Numbered from the stretch's first letter, positions 1 through 6,770 are shown. The stretch: DNA of 8,191 nucleotides from an uncultured Opitutales bacterium (GCA_900548275.1 URJY01000041.1:1-8191); one strand, 5' to 3'. Notes: generated from the sequence alone by a model not told the origin. Made by a program: numbers and translations.

Positions 1-1148
1 GGCCTGCGTATCATCCCGAACCGCGTTGGAAGGAACTCGGAATCTTCCCGCACGGCTGCGGCGAATGGCAGAACGTCTACGAGGCAACTCCCAAGTTCAA
101 GGGACACAAGCAGCCGATAGTGCCGCTCTGGGGCTACGAGAACGAGGCAAACCCCGTGGCGGTCGCCCGTAAGATAGACGCCGCGCTCGCGGCGGGCGTG
201 AACGTGTTCATCTACGACTGGTACTGGTACGGCGGCAGACCGTTCCTCGAGGGCGCGCTCAACGACGGCTTTTTGAAAGCTCCCAATAACGAGCGAATGA
301 AGTTCTGTCTGATGTGGGCAAACCACGATGTTCCGAAACTTTGGGACAACAAAGTCGGCGAAAAGCACAAGTACGACATCGTCTGGAGTGCCGACGTTTC
401 GTACGAGGAGTTCGTCGAAAAGCTCGTTCCGCGTTTCGTCGAATATTTCAAAAAGCCAAACTACTATAAAATCAACGGCAAGCCCGTGTTCTCCGTCTAT
501 AGCGTGAAAGTGCTAATTCGCGGAATGGGCGGCTGTGAGAACGTCAAAAAGGCGTTTGCCGCGCTCGACAGGGCGGCGGTCGACGCGGGTATGAAGGGCG
601 TGCACTATATGGCAATCTGCCCGATTACCGACTACGGTACGGGAAAGAGTTGGTCGATTCCGGACAACCCCAAACCCACTCCGCGCGAAATCGTGAAGTA
701 TCTGGGCTTTGAATCGTTCACAACATACAACTGGGTGGGCGAGCGTTGGAATATGATGGTGAATGCAAAACCCGAGCTTAAATACGGCGATTTTGTCGAT
801 ATTTCGGTGAACCACTTTAAGACCATCGCCGAACGTTATCCCGAGGGGCAGTTCTTTCCGCACGTTTCGATTGGTTGGGACAACAACCCGCGCTTTCCCG
901 CAACGGACTATTCTCCGCGAATCGACGGGCAGGACCCGCGCGAGTTCGAACGTGCGCTGCGCCTTGCAAAGGCGTGGGCGGACGAACATATCCGCCCCGA
1001 TATGCCCAAGCTCATAACGTTGAACGCGTGGAACGAATGGACTGAAGGTTGTTATCTCGAACCGTCGAAGGAGTTCGGCTATGCCTATCTGAACGCGGTC
1101 GCGAGGGTTTTCGGCGACAGCGGACAGGCGAAGCCCGCAGGGAAATAG
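1..1148 (+). CDS. GH99-like / WbsX-domain glycan-active protein, 5' partial
   Basis: The frame is open from base 3 to the TAG at 1146-1148, giving about 381 visible residues; the start lies outside the window. A GTG at 120 is not the start, because the residues before it (AYHPEPRWKELGIFPHG, then GHKQPIVPLWGYE) are typical family sequence. Other landmarks in visible numbering are FIYDWYWYGG (about 69-78), MWANHD (about 104-109), GKPVFSVYS (about 159-167) and NAWNEWTEGCYLEP near the C-terminus. These match the WbsX-type family, usually annotated as glycoside hydrolase family 99-like. In true GH99 enzymes (endo-alpha-mannosidases) two glutamates three residues apart in an NEWxEG motif are catalytic, as I recall the family; both are present here (E345 and E348, bases 1035-1046). 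A role in cleaving or building polysaccharide is likely, but the substrate is unknown. Any signal peptide would be in the missing part. An intrinsic terminator follows 26 nt after the stop. Confidence 0.85.
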   Translation, partial: PAYHPEPRWKELGIFPHGCGEWQNVYEATPKFKGHKQPIVPLWGYENEANPVAVARKIDAALAAGVNVFIYDWYWYGGRPFLEGALNDGFLKAPNNERMKFCLMWANHDVPKLWDNKVGEKHKYDIVWSADVSYEEFVEKLVPRFVEYFKKPNYYKINGKPVFSVYSVKVLIRGMGGCENVKKAFAALDRAAVDAGMKGVHYMAICPITDYGTGKSWSIPDNPKPTPREIVKYLGFESFTTYNWVGERWNMMVNAKPELKYGDFVDISVNHFKTIAERYPEGQFFPHVSIGWDNNPRFPATDYSPRIDGQDPREFERALRLAKAWADEHIRPDMPKLITLNAWNEWTEGCYLEPSKEFGYAYLNAVARVFGDSGQAKPAGK

Positions 1149-1174
1149 CCCCGAAGATTTTTCCGATTTTTGCG

Positions 1175-1207
1175 AAACGGAGCGCACGCAAGGCGTTCCG
1201 TTTTTTT
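1175..1207 (+). terminator. Rho-independent terminator of the GH99-like gene
   Basis: An 11-bp stem (AAACGGAGCGC, 1175-1185, pairing with GCGTTCCGTTT, 1193-1203, one G-U pair) with a 7-nt loop is followed by a T-run (1201-1207). The run overlaps the stop codon of the convergent pabBC gene (1206-1208). On the minus strand the hairpin lacks a good U-tract, so it mainly serves the + strand gene. Confidence 0.85.
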
Positions 1208-2900
1208 ATGAATTCCTTAAATAAACGCGCCGCATTCCGCGCACCGAATTTACGCAGAAAATTTTGTCGGCGGTTTCGAGGTCGCGCAGCGTCAGTGTTT
1301 TCTCGCGCATTTTGCCGAGCACCGAGCGGCGGAAAACTCCGTCGAGCGCGCCCGATTCGAGCGGCGGCGTAAACAGTCCGCCGTCCTTTTCCACGACTAC
1401 ATTCGTCCGCGACCCCTCAGCCACCTCTCCGCGCGTGTTGAGAAAAAGCACGTCGTAAAGTTCCGCTTCGGCGATTCTTTTTGAGGCGTTTTCGAAACGT
1501 CCGCGCTTCGTCGTCTTGTGGCGGAACAGCGGGTTTTGCGCGTCGATTCTGTCGGGCGAAATTTCGACGAAATCGGAGGCGGGCGGCACGAGGTCGCGGT
1601 ATGAAATCGCAAGTTTGCCGTTGCGCGAAAGTGCCGCGCGCACAATGCCGTCGCGCTCGGGCACGATGTTTTCAAGCTCTCGGCGCGGAAAGGCAAACCC
1701 GAGTTCGCGTGCCGAATTTTCCATTCTCGCAAGGTGCAAATCCCACAGCGCGATTTTCCCGTTCTCGACCCGCGCGGTTTCGATTAGCGAAAAATCGCCG
1801 TCGATAAAACTGCGCTTGTGGAGCGTCTCGAGCCATTCGCCGTCGGCGGTCGAGTCCCAGACGACAGCCCCGCCGACGCGGTATTCGAAACGCCCGCAGC
1901 CCGCGCGTTTCTGGAGCGTGCGAATCGGCACGCTGCAAACGGTTTTTTCGGGAGAGAACAGGCAGATTGCGCCGCAGTACACGCCGCGCGGCGATGTTTC
2001 GAGTTCTTCGATAATGCGCATAGTCGAAAGCTTCGGCGCGCCCGTTATCGAACCGCACGGGAAGAGGGCGGCGAACACGTCGAGGGTCGAGACGTTTTCG
2101 CGCAATTTGGCCGAAATTTTCGAGGTCATCTGGTGAACCGTCGGCAACGCCTGCACGTCGAACATGCTTTCCACGCGCACGCTCGCGGGCTTCGATATGC
2201 GGCTTAGGTCGTTGCGCGTAAGGTCTACAATCATCAGATTTTCGGCGCGGTTTTTTTCGTCGAGCCTCAGGCTTTGCGCGTTGAGCGCGTCCTCTTCGGG
2301 CGAAGTTCCGCGCGGGGCTGTGCCCTTCATCGGCAACGCCGTAATTTTGCCGTTTTCGATTTCGAAAAACAGCTCGGGCGAAAACGAAAGCACGGTCAGA
2401 TATTCGTTTTTTATGAACGCGCGGTAGGGGGTGGGCTGGCGCGCGGCGAGCCTTTCGAAAAGTTCGAAGTCGTTGGGGCAGTCGGTAAAGAGCGTGTTGG
2501 GGTATGTGAAATTTACTTCGTAGGTGTCGCCCGCGGCGAGGCGTTTCTTTATTTCGCCGATTGCCGCGCAATACTCGGCGCGCGAAATGTCGGGAACGAG
2601 CGACGTTTCGATTTCTCCGCAATGCGCGGCGGGTTCGTACTTTTCGCACGAGTCGAAGACCTCGAAATACGCAAGCGGATGTTTTGCGCCGCGCCCGTCC
2701 GCCGACGCGTTTTCCCCGACCGATTTCCCCGCGCGGATTTTTTCGAAAAGCTTCCACGCCTCGTATTCTACATACCCGAGCACGAATTTTTTTTCGCGCA
2801 GCGCGTCGATTTTGCCGAACGCCTCCGCGAGCGATTCGGGCGAATCGGCTGCAATCGTTTCGACGGGGTTGCGGAAAATTCTGTCTCCGAAAATCTGCAT
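1206..2900 (-). CDS. pabB: Fused aminodeoxychorismate synthase component I / aminodeoxychorismate lyase (PabB-PabC)
   Basis: This 564-residue protein should make 4-aminobenzoate for folate synthesis in the cytoplasm: PabB aminates chorismate and PabC releases pyruvate. Residues 1 to about 360 are the chorismate-binding domain, with GYVEYEAW (42-49), GDTYEVN (124-130), PMKGTAPRGT (190-199), ENLMIVDLTRND (220-231) and CGSITGAPK (282-290). Lysine 192 in the PxKGT motif is the residue that distinguishes aminodeoxychorismate synthase from anthranilate synthase (PIAGT). Residues from about 366 on are a class IV PLP aminotransferase-fold lyase: HKTTKR (461-466, K462 the expected PLP lysine), LYDVLFLNTRGEVAEGSRTN (481-500) and GVFRR (521-525). 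The fusion order is common. No PabA glutaminase lies in the window. The start is uncertain: ATG at 2898-2900 is the only nearby ATG and has no clear Shine-Dalgarno sequence. The frame stays open upstream, and family-like residues (GAFVLPFE) precede it, so a TTG at 2910-2912 or another non-ATG start is possible. The gene is convergent with the GH99-like gene and divergent from the TIM-barrel gene. Confidence 0.92.
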   Translation of the reverse strand: MQIFGDRIFRNPVETIAADSPESLAEAFGKIDALREKKFVLGYVEYEAWKLFEKIRAGKSVGENASADGRGAKHPLAYFEVFDSCEKYEPAAHCGEIETSLVPDISRAEYCAAIGEIKKRLAAGDTYEVNFTYPNTLFTDCPNDFELFERLAARQPTPYRAFIKNEYLTVLSFSPELFFEIENGKITALPMKGTAPRGTSPEEDALNAQSLRLDEKNRAENLMIVDLTRNDLSRISKPASVRVESMFDVQALPTVHQMTSKISAKLRENVSTLDVFAALFPCGSITGAPKLSTMRIIEELETSPRGVYCGAICLFSPEKTVCSVPIRTLQKRAGCGRFEYRVGGAVVWDSTADGEWLETLHKRSFIDGDFSLIETARVENGKIALWDLHLARMENSARELGFAFPRRELENIVPERDGIVRAALSRNGKLAISYRDLVPPASDFVEISPDRIDAQNPLFRHKTTKRGRFENASKRIAEAELYDVLFLNTRGEVAEGSRTNVVVEKDGGLFTPPLESGALDGVFRRSVLGKMREKTLTLRDLETADKIFCVNSVRGMRRVYLRNS

Positions 2901-2999
2901 TTCAAAGGGCAAAACAAATGCACCGCCGCCCGCCGATAGGCAAGTATTTTCGCGGGATTTTTCTTGCCCGCCGCCGCCGCACGAAATAGCGTTCGGGAT
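2901..2999. promoter_or_regulatory. Divergent intergenic region between pabBC and the TIM-barrel gene
   Basis: These 99 bases must hold promoters for both divergent genes, or also the 5' end of pabBC if it starts upstream of 2900. I see no convincing -35/-10 pair in either direction. Visible structure: a hyphenated inverted repeat GGCAAG (2939-2944) / CTTGCC (2963-2968) around an 18-nt AT-richer core, flanked by two GCCGCC-type tracts (about 2921-2935 and 2967-2980). Confidence 0.35.
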
Positions 3000-3830
3000 A
3001 TGAAAAAAATCTTTTTGTTTCTCGTGCTTGCCGCCGCGCAAATCTCGGTTTTGGCGGGCGGAATCGTAGTAAGCTCGTATCCGTGGCAGAAGACGACGGT
3101 CGCAAATATGCTTGTCGATTTCAGGAAGTCGGGTTTCGACAAGGTGTCGATGTTCCAGAATATGAAACTCGGCGGCAACTCGAAATACGCAAACGAACTG
3201 TTCTGCTACTGGATGTCGGACGGCGCGAAAGCGGAGGCAAAGAAAATGTTCGCGGAGGCGGGCGTGCGCGTCGTTTCGATAGGGCACATCTACGCGGGCG
3301 ACGAAGCGAGAATCAAGCAGCTTTTCGACTTCGCAAAGGACTTCGGAATCGAGGTTATGACCGTCGAAGCCCAGCCCGAAGCACTGCCGATATACGACCG
3401 CTACGCAAAGGAATACGGAATCGGCGCGGGGCTTTACAACCACCCCTATATGCCCGAATCGCCGAAGGCTTTGAAGAAATATCCCTATATGCTGCCCGAA
3501 AAAATGCTCGCGGCAATCGACGGCAGAGCCGCCCTCAAGGCGTTCCCCGACTGCGGACACTGGGGGCGTTCGGGCTTCGACATCGTAAAATGCCTGAAAC
3601 AAATGCAGGGCAAATTCGTTGCAATCAACATCCAGAATCTCGCGCCCGACAACAACTGCGAGGAGTATTCCAAGGGCAGGCTTCCGCTGAAGGAGTTCGT
3701 CGAAGAGCTCAAACGCCAGAAATTCGACGGCTACTGCATCGTGATGTTCAACGTAGCAAACGACCGCTCGCAGATTGACAAGGTTGCGCCGTCCGTGAAG
3801 TTCTTGGAAGACTGCGGTCTGAAAAAATAA
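3000..3830 (+). CDS. Exported sugar phosphate isomerase/epimerase-like TIM-barrel protein (xylose isomerase-like)
   Basis: The protein has 276 residues. ATG at 3000 is chosen because it begins a classic signal peptide (MKK, hydrophobic 4-18, likely cleavage near ISVLAG, residues 15-20). The open frame extends upstream only through low-complexity sequence. The rest fits the AP-endonuclease-2/xylose-isomerase-like TIM-barrel family: MTVEAQ (120-125), GLYNHP (144-149), AFPDCGHWGRSG (181-192), INIQN (209-213) and FDGYCIVMFN (242-251). Such proteins usually bind a divalent metal and isomerise or epimerise sugars. Here E123, H148, D184 and H187 are kept. The usual His of the HxKD strand is N210, and the Glu pair expected in the last strand is replaced by M249 and N251, so the metal site looks partly lost. 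Periplasmic location follows from the signal peptide. It is probably the first gene of a transcript with djlA and the 107-residue gene. The substrate is unknown; it may be a binding protein rather than an enzyme. Confidence 0.82.
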   Translation: MKKIFLFLVLAAAQISVLAGGIVVSSYPWQKTTVANMLVDFRKSGFDKVSMFQNMKLGGNSKYANELFCYWMSDGAKAEAKKMFAEAGVRVVSIGHIYAGDEARIKQLFDFAKDFGIEVMTVEAQPEALPIYDRYAKEYGIGAGLYNHPYMPESPKALKKYPYMLPEKMLAAIDGRAALKAFPDCGHWGRSGFDIVKCLKQMQGKFVAINIQNLAPDNNCEEYSKGRLPLKEFVEELKRQKFDGYCIVMFNVANDRSQIDKVAPSVKFLEDCGLKK

Positions 3831-3847
3831 TTCCGCCGCCGTATACG

Positions 3848-4648
3848 ATGAAAGGCAAATTGATAGGCGCAATTTTGGGCGGACTCGCCGCAGGCCCGTG
3901 GGGGGCGGCGTTGGGGCTTGCCGCGGGGCACATCTTCGATTCGGCGGCTTCGGCAGTCTCGGGCGCGGCGAAGGGCAACGGAACGGAGGCGGGGCGCATA
4001 CCGCTTTCGCTTTTCAGCGCAATCTCGAAGCTCGCGAAAATCGACGGTCAGATAAGCGAAGCCGAAATCGACGCAATCGAGCGCATTTTCAAAGACCTGA
4101 ACTTTTCGTCGGAAATGCGTTCGCAGGCGATAGACTGTTTTCGCCGCGCGAAGTCGGACCCGCACACATTCGCCGAAATTCTGCCGCAACTCGCCGCCGA
4201 CTTTTCCGCCCCCGACGCGCGCGAAGCGGTGTTCGCAATCCTTATGCGCGTGGCAATCGCCGACGGCTATTTGAAGCCCGAGGTCGAAAACGCCCTGCGT
4301 CTTGCCGCAACCGCGCTCGGCGTGGACTGGCGCGGCACATACGGCGGTTCGCACGAAAGTGGCGGCGATTCGCAAGGCTCGGCTGACTGCTCGAACGGAA
4401 GCGGTTCGTACGGCGGCTCATACGGTTCTGGCGGCGTGGAGCTTGCCGAGGCGTACGCCGTCTTGGGGGTTGCCCCCGCCGCGTCCGACGACGAAGTGAA
4501 AAAAGTCTACCGCCAAAAATGCAAGGAGCTTCATCCCGACACCCTGCGGAGCAAGGGAATCGGCGAGTTCGCCATCAAGGCGATTCAGAACGAACTCTGC
4601 CGCGTCAACGACGCGTACGCTTTAATACAGAAACACAGAAAAAGATAA
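3848..4648 (+). CDS. djlA: DjlA-type co-chaperone: glycine-zipper membrane anchor, TerB-like domain, C-terminal J domain
   Basis: The protein has 266 residues. Residues 3-31 are a glycine-zipper hydrophobic segment (GKLIGAILGG, later GLAAGHIFD), which resembles the single N-terminal transmembrane anchor of DjlA. Residues about 52-159 form a TerB-like helical domain with the paired acidic turns KIDGQIS (64-70) and IADGYL (137-142). Residues 163-197 are a Gly/Ser-rich flexible linker. Residues about 199-266 are a J domain with AYAVLGVAP, DDEVKKVYRQ and the HPD motif (229-231), which stimulates DnaK ATPase in the family. The domain order is that of DjlA, about 270 residues in E. coli. Known DjlA proteins are inner-membrane DnaK co-chaperones acting on the cytoplasmic side; the same role here is inferred. 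It starts 17 nt after the TIM-barrel gene with no visible Shine-Dalgarno sequence, and the 107-residue gene follows after 5 nt, which points to translational coupling. Confidence 0.9.
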   Translation: MKGKLIGAILGGLAAGPWGAALGLAAGHIFDSAASAVSGAAKGNGTEAGRIPLSLFSAISKLAKIDGQISEAEIDAIERIFKDLNFSSEMRSQAIDCFRRAKSDPHTFAEILPQLAADFSAPDAREAVFAILMRVAIADGYLKPEVENALRLAATALGVDWRGTYGGSHESGGDSQGSADCSNGSGSYGGSYGSGGVELAEAYAVLGVAPAASDDEVKKVYRQKCKELHPDTLRSKGIGEFAIKAIQNELCRVNDAYALIQKHRKR

Positions 4649-4653
4649 AAACA

Positions 4654-4977
4654 ATGTTGGATAGATTCAAATCGATAGCCCTCGAGGGGTACATTAAAAA
4701 CAAGTTTCCGCAGTATCTGGAAAACGGCGACATCAGCGTAGACCTCAAAGTGGGCGATGCAACCTGCTCAATCAGGGCGACCCTTGCGGGCGAAACACAG
4801 CCCGTGTCCGTCAACATAGCGCACTTCGACGTCGTCGACGGCGAAAACTGTAAGTGTCTGCGCATTACGGAGGTTTCGTCCGACCGCAAATGGCTGAACT
4901 CTGTTCTAAATGATATTCTAAAAAATCGCGACATAAAACTGCCGTCGTTCGCCGCCGACGCGCTTAGTAATCAATAA
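4654..4977 (+). CDS. Hypothetical protein, 107 residues, downstream of djlA
   Basis: I do not recognise this family. ATG at 4654 is preferred over an upstream in-frame ATG at 4519, because the upstream part lies inside djlA and reads as an Arg-rich shadow. The chosen start is 5 nt after the djlA stop, preceded by an A-rich stretch with no real Shine-Dalgarno sequence. It has no signal peptide or membrane segment, so it is probably cytoplasmic. By eye the order is an amphipathic N-terminal helix (MLDRFKSIALEGYIKNKF, 1-18), then four likely strands (about 24-29, 33-40, 46-52, 60-66), then a helix (about 68-80, containing RKWLNSVLNDIL) and a short tail (KLPSFAADAL). This suggests a small compact alpha/beta domain. 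Codon use matches its neighbours and a terminator follows 18 nt after the stop, so it is a real gene. A role linked to DjlA is suggested only by position. Confidence 0.75.
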   Translation: MLDRFKSIALEGYIKNKFPQYLENGDISVDLKVGDATCSIRATLAGETQPVSVNIAHFDVVDGENCKCLRITEVSSDRKWLNSVLNDILKNRDIKLPSFAADALSNQ

Positions 4978-4995
4978 GTTGCGAATATCCGTTTG

Positions 4996-5026
4996 AACGC
5001 CCTTTGCTAAAAGAGGGCGTTTTTTT
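4996..5026 (+). terminator. Rho-independent terminator after the djlA cluster
   Basis: A perfect 8-bp stem AACGCCCT (4996-5003) / AGGGCGTT (5014-5021) with a 10-nt loop runs into seven T (5020-5026). It lies 18 nt after the stop of the 107-residue gene and probably ends the three-gene transcript. Confidence 0.9.
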
Positions 5027-5117
5027 GTAAAAAATGCTTTTTTTCTGATTGGAAAAGTGCATAATGGGCGACAGCTTTCTTTTTATTATGGAAAGCCACA
5101 GCTAAATCTTACTAATT
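5027..5117 (+). promoter_or_regulatory. AT-rich leader and probable promoter region of the FadL-like gene
   Basis: The gene must have its own promoter because a strong terminator lies just upstream. A -10-like CATAAT sits at 5060-5065, but no good -35 lies at the right distance (only a T-tract near 5038-5044), so the promoter call is weak. A small stem-loop GCTTTC (5074-5079) / GAAAGC (5091-5096) with an 11-nt loop lies in the presumed 5' UTR. No Shine-Dalgarno sequence precedes ATG at 5118; the leader there is AT-rich. Confidence 0.35.
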
Positions 5118-6374
5118 ATGAAAAAGCAAATTGTGAACGCGGGCGCACTGATTGTCGCCTGTCTTTCCTACGGCGCGGGTTTCCAAGTTTTGGAGCAGGG
5201 CGCGTCAAACATAGGTTCCGCCTTGGCGGGAGCTACCGCAAACGCTTCGGGCGACGCTTCGGCGGCATTCTGGAATCCGTCGGCTTCGATATTCTCCGAA
5301 AAAATAAAGGTCGGCGAGGTCGACTTCGAATCGGGCATAAGTTTTGTAGTTCCCAGTTTCGAATTCCACGACGAGGGTACTACATCCCCGATTCCCACTG
5401 GCGGCAACGGCGGCAATGCGGGCGAGGTTGCATACGTTCCCAATTTCTTCAGCGTATACCGCTTCCACGAAGATTTCGCGTTCACTTTCTCGATGACCTC
5501 TACGTACGGACTCGAAACGGACTACGACGACGGATGGATTGGACGCTACCACGCCCTAAATTCCGACCTTACCGCAATAGACGTAAATCCGAGCTTGGCA
5601 TACAAGATAAACGACTGGCTTTCGGTCTCGGCGGGCGCGTCGCTCAACTGGATGCACGCGCACCTTACACAGAACGTCTACACAAGCCCCTACACTCCCG
5701 ACGGTAAAATACGTTTCTCGGGCGACAGTTGGAGCGCGGGCGCAAACGTGGGCTTTACAATCAAGTACGCCGAAGGCGGCAGATTTTCGGCAAGCTGGCG
5801 CAGCGAAGTCAGCCACGATTTGCGCGGAAATTCGAAATTGACCACATTTATGGGCTCGCAGCTTACGCCCATTAAGTGCGACCTTACTTTGCCCCAGACC
5901 GTGAACGCGGGCATCTACCAGCGTCTGTGGGGCGACCTCGACCGCTTCGCCGTTATGCTCGACTACGCTTGGACGGGATGGAGCGCATTCGAATATCTCG
6001 ACATCCAGTATATGAACGGCGTATCCGTAGGCAAGGTTCACGAAAACTGGAAGGACACTTCGCGCGTGGCGTTCGGCATAAACTACCATCCCGAATTCGA
6101 CGAATGCTTGGTTCTCCGCGCGGGCGTTGCTTGGGACGAATCTCCCGTGCGCGGCTCTGCGTTCAGAACGGCGCGCATTCCCTGCACCGACAGAATGTGG
6201 GCTTCGTTCGGCATCGGCTACCAGTACGAGAACATCACGCTGAACGTCGGCTACACGCACATCTTCTTCCTCGAAGACCCCGAAACAAGCAGTGCCTCGG
6301 CGATGGGCACGCTCAAGGGCTACTACACGGGGCGCGCGGATGTCATCTCTTTTCAGGCGGGCATAAGTTGGTAG
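5118..6374 (+). CDS. FadL/TodX-family outer membrane transport protein
   Basis: The protein has 418 residues. It starts with a signal peptide (MKKQIVNAGALIVACLSYGA, cleavage probably near residue 20), so the mature protein begins GFQVLEQG. That start and the following GxxAGATANASGDASAAFWNPS (about residues 33-55) are the FadL/TodX hallmark: an N-terminal plug/hatch with the NPA/NPS motif. The remainder alternates polar and aromatic residues, as in an outer-membrane beta-barrel, and the protein ends in FQAGISW, an aromatic C-terminal residue typical of BAM substrates. Known members take up long-chain fatty acids or hydrophobic aromatics across the outer membrane. The ligand here is not readable from sequence. 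Its position before acpP and fabF fits a lipid theme but proves nothing about function. It is monocistronic or reads through to acpP: no T-tract terminator follows. Confidence 0.9.
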   Translation: MKKQIVNAGALIVACLSYGAGFQVLEQGASNIGSALAGATANASGDASAAFWNPSASIFSEKIKVGEVDFESGISFVVPSFEFHDEGTTSPIPTGGNGGNAGEVAYVPNFFSVYRFHEDFAFTFSMTSTYGLETDYDDGWIGRYHALNSDLTAIDVNPSLAYKINDWLSVSAGASLNWMHAHLTQNVYTSPYTPDGKIRFSGDSWSAGANVGFTIKYAEGGRFSASWRSEVSHDLRGNSKLTTFMGSQLTPIKCDLTLPQTVNAGIYQRLWGDLDRFAVMLDYAWTGWSAFEYLDIQYMNGVSVGKVHENWKDTSRVAFGINYHPEFDECLVLRAGVAWDESPVRGSAFRTARIPCTDRMWASFGIGYQYENITLNVGYTHIFFLEDPETSSASAMGTLKGYYTGRADVISFQAGISW

Positions 6375-6420
6375 TTCCGCGTATCCGACGCCGCAAAATG
6401 CGCGGCTGGCGGGTGCGGAA
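6375..6420 (+). other. Imperfect stem-loop in the FadL-gene 3' region
   Basis: It begins right after the stop codon. The outer stem is TTCCGC (6375-6380) / GCGGAA (6415-6420) and the inner stem is GCCGC (6390-6394) / GCGGC (6402-6406) with a 7-nt loop. Short CCG/CGG pairing (6385-6387 / 6410-6412) connects them. It is followed by an A-run (6419-6425), not T, so it is not a classical intrinsic terminator. It may be a 3'-end protecting hairpin. Confidence 0.5.
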
Positions 6421-6427
6421 AAAAAGC

Positions 6428-6475
6428 TTTACAAAATCTTCCATTCTGAAATGATTCAGATTCATTCTTGAATGA
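6428..6475 (+). promoter_or_regulatory. Candidate acpP promoter overlapped by two adjacent inverted repeats
   Basis: A sigma70-like pair is visible: TTTACA (6428-6433) and AATGAT (6450-6455) with a 16-bp spacer. Overlapping the -10 is an inverted repeat TCTGAA (6445-6450) / TTCAGA (6455-6460) with a 4-nt centre. Directly after it is a second one, TCATTC (6462-6467) / GAATGA (6470-6475), with a 2-nt centre. GATTCA is also repeated head-to-tail at 6453-6464. The position suits an operator for a fatty-acid regulator, but that is inference. Confidence 0.4.
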
Positions 6476-6486
6476 GACAAACTCAA

Positions 6487-6491
6487 AAGGA
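6487..6491 (+). promoter_or_regulatory. Ribosome binding site of acpP
   Basis: AAGGA lies 7 nt before ATG at 6499. It is one of only two clear Shine-Dalgarno sequences in the window and fixes the acpP start. Confidence 0.8.
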
Positions 6492-6498
6492 CTAAACA

Positions 6499-6750
6499 AT
6501 GTCAGACATAGAACAAAGAGTAAAGGATATCATTGTCAAACAGCTCAACGTAAACGAAGAGCAAATCACCCCCGAGGCCAGCTTTATAGATGACCTCGGC
6601 GCCGATTCGCTCGACACCGTTGAACTCATTATGGCTTTTGAAGAAGAGTTCAAGGATCAGATGGGCGGAGCTGAAATTCCCGAATCTGATGCCGAAAAGC
6701 TCACGACGGTCGGCAAAGTCATCGAATACATCGAATCGAAGGCTAAGTAG
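6499..6750 (+). CDS. acpP: Acyl carrier protein
   Basis: The protein has 83 residues, is acidic and carries the GADSLDTVELIMAFEEEF signature. S37 in the DSL motif is the 4'-phosphopantetheine attachment site, so the protein carries acyl chains as thioesters during fatty acid synthesis in the cytoplasm. Helix I (residues 2-16), the loop with SFIDDLG (28-34), helix II (about 36-51) and the C-terminal helix (DAEKLTTVGKVIEYIE) align throughout with E. coli AcpP (77-78 residues). The difference is a loop between helices II and III about 5 residues longer (KDQMGGAE where E. coli has DTE). It is followed by a strong terminator and then fabF, the classical acpP-fabF order. Confidence 0.98.
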   Translation: MSDIEQRVKDIIVKQLNVNEEQITPEASFIDDLGADSLDTVELIMAFEEEFKDQMGGAEIPESDAEKLTTVGKVIEYIESKAK

Positions 6751-6770
6751 GTCGTAGACTCCTTTTTGTA

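Noticed and set aside
2901..3872. Upstream extension of the pabBC reading frame, about 324 further codons on the minus strand
   Set aside because: It runs antisense to the signal-peptide TIM-barrel gene, has Cys/Arg/Val-rich sequence without recognisable domains, and arises from the strong codon bias of the + strand gene.
5049..5065. Possible sigma54 or extended -10 promoter before the FadL gene
   Set aside because: The GG-to-GC spacing is 8, not 12, and the TG directly abuts CATAAT without the one-base gap of an extended -10.
5057..5707. Overlapping + strand frame of 216 codons at the start of the FadL-like gene
   Set aside because: It is Arg/Gly-rich shadow sequence in another frame of a clear FadL-family gene, which has the signal peptide and family motifs.
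6375..6425. Stem-loop after the FadL gene considered as an intrinsic terminator
   Set aside because: The stem is imperfect and is followed by A, not T, on the coding strand, so it was listed only as a structured element.
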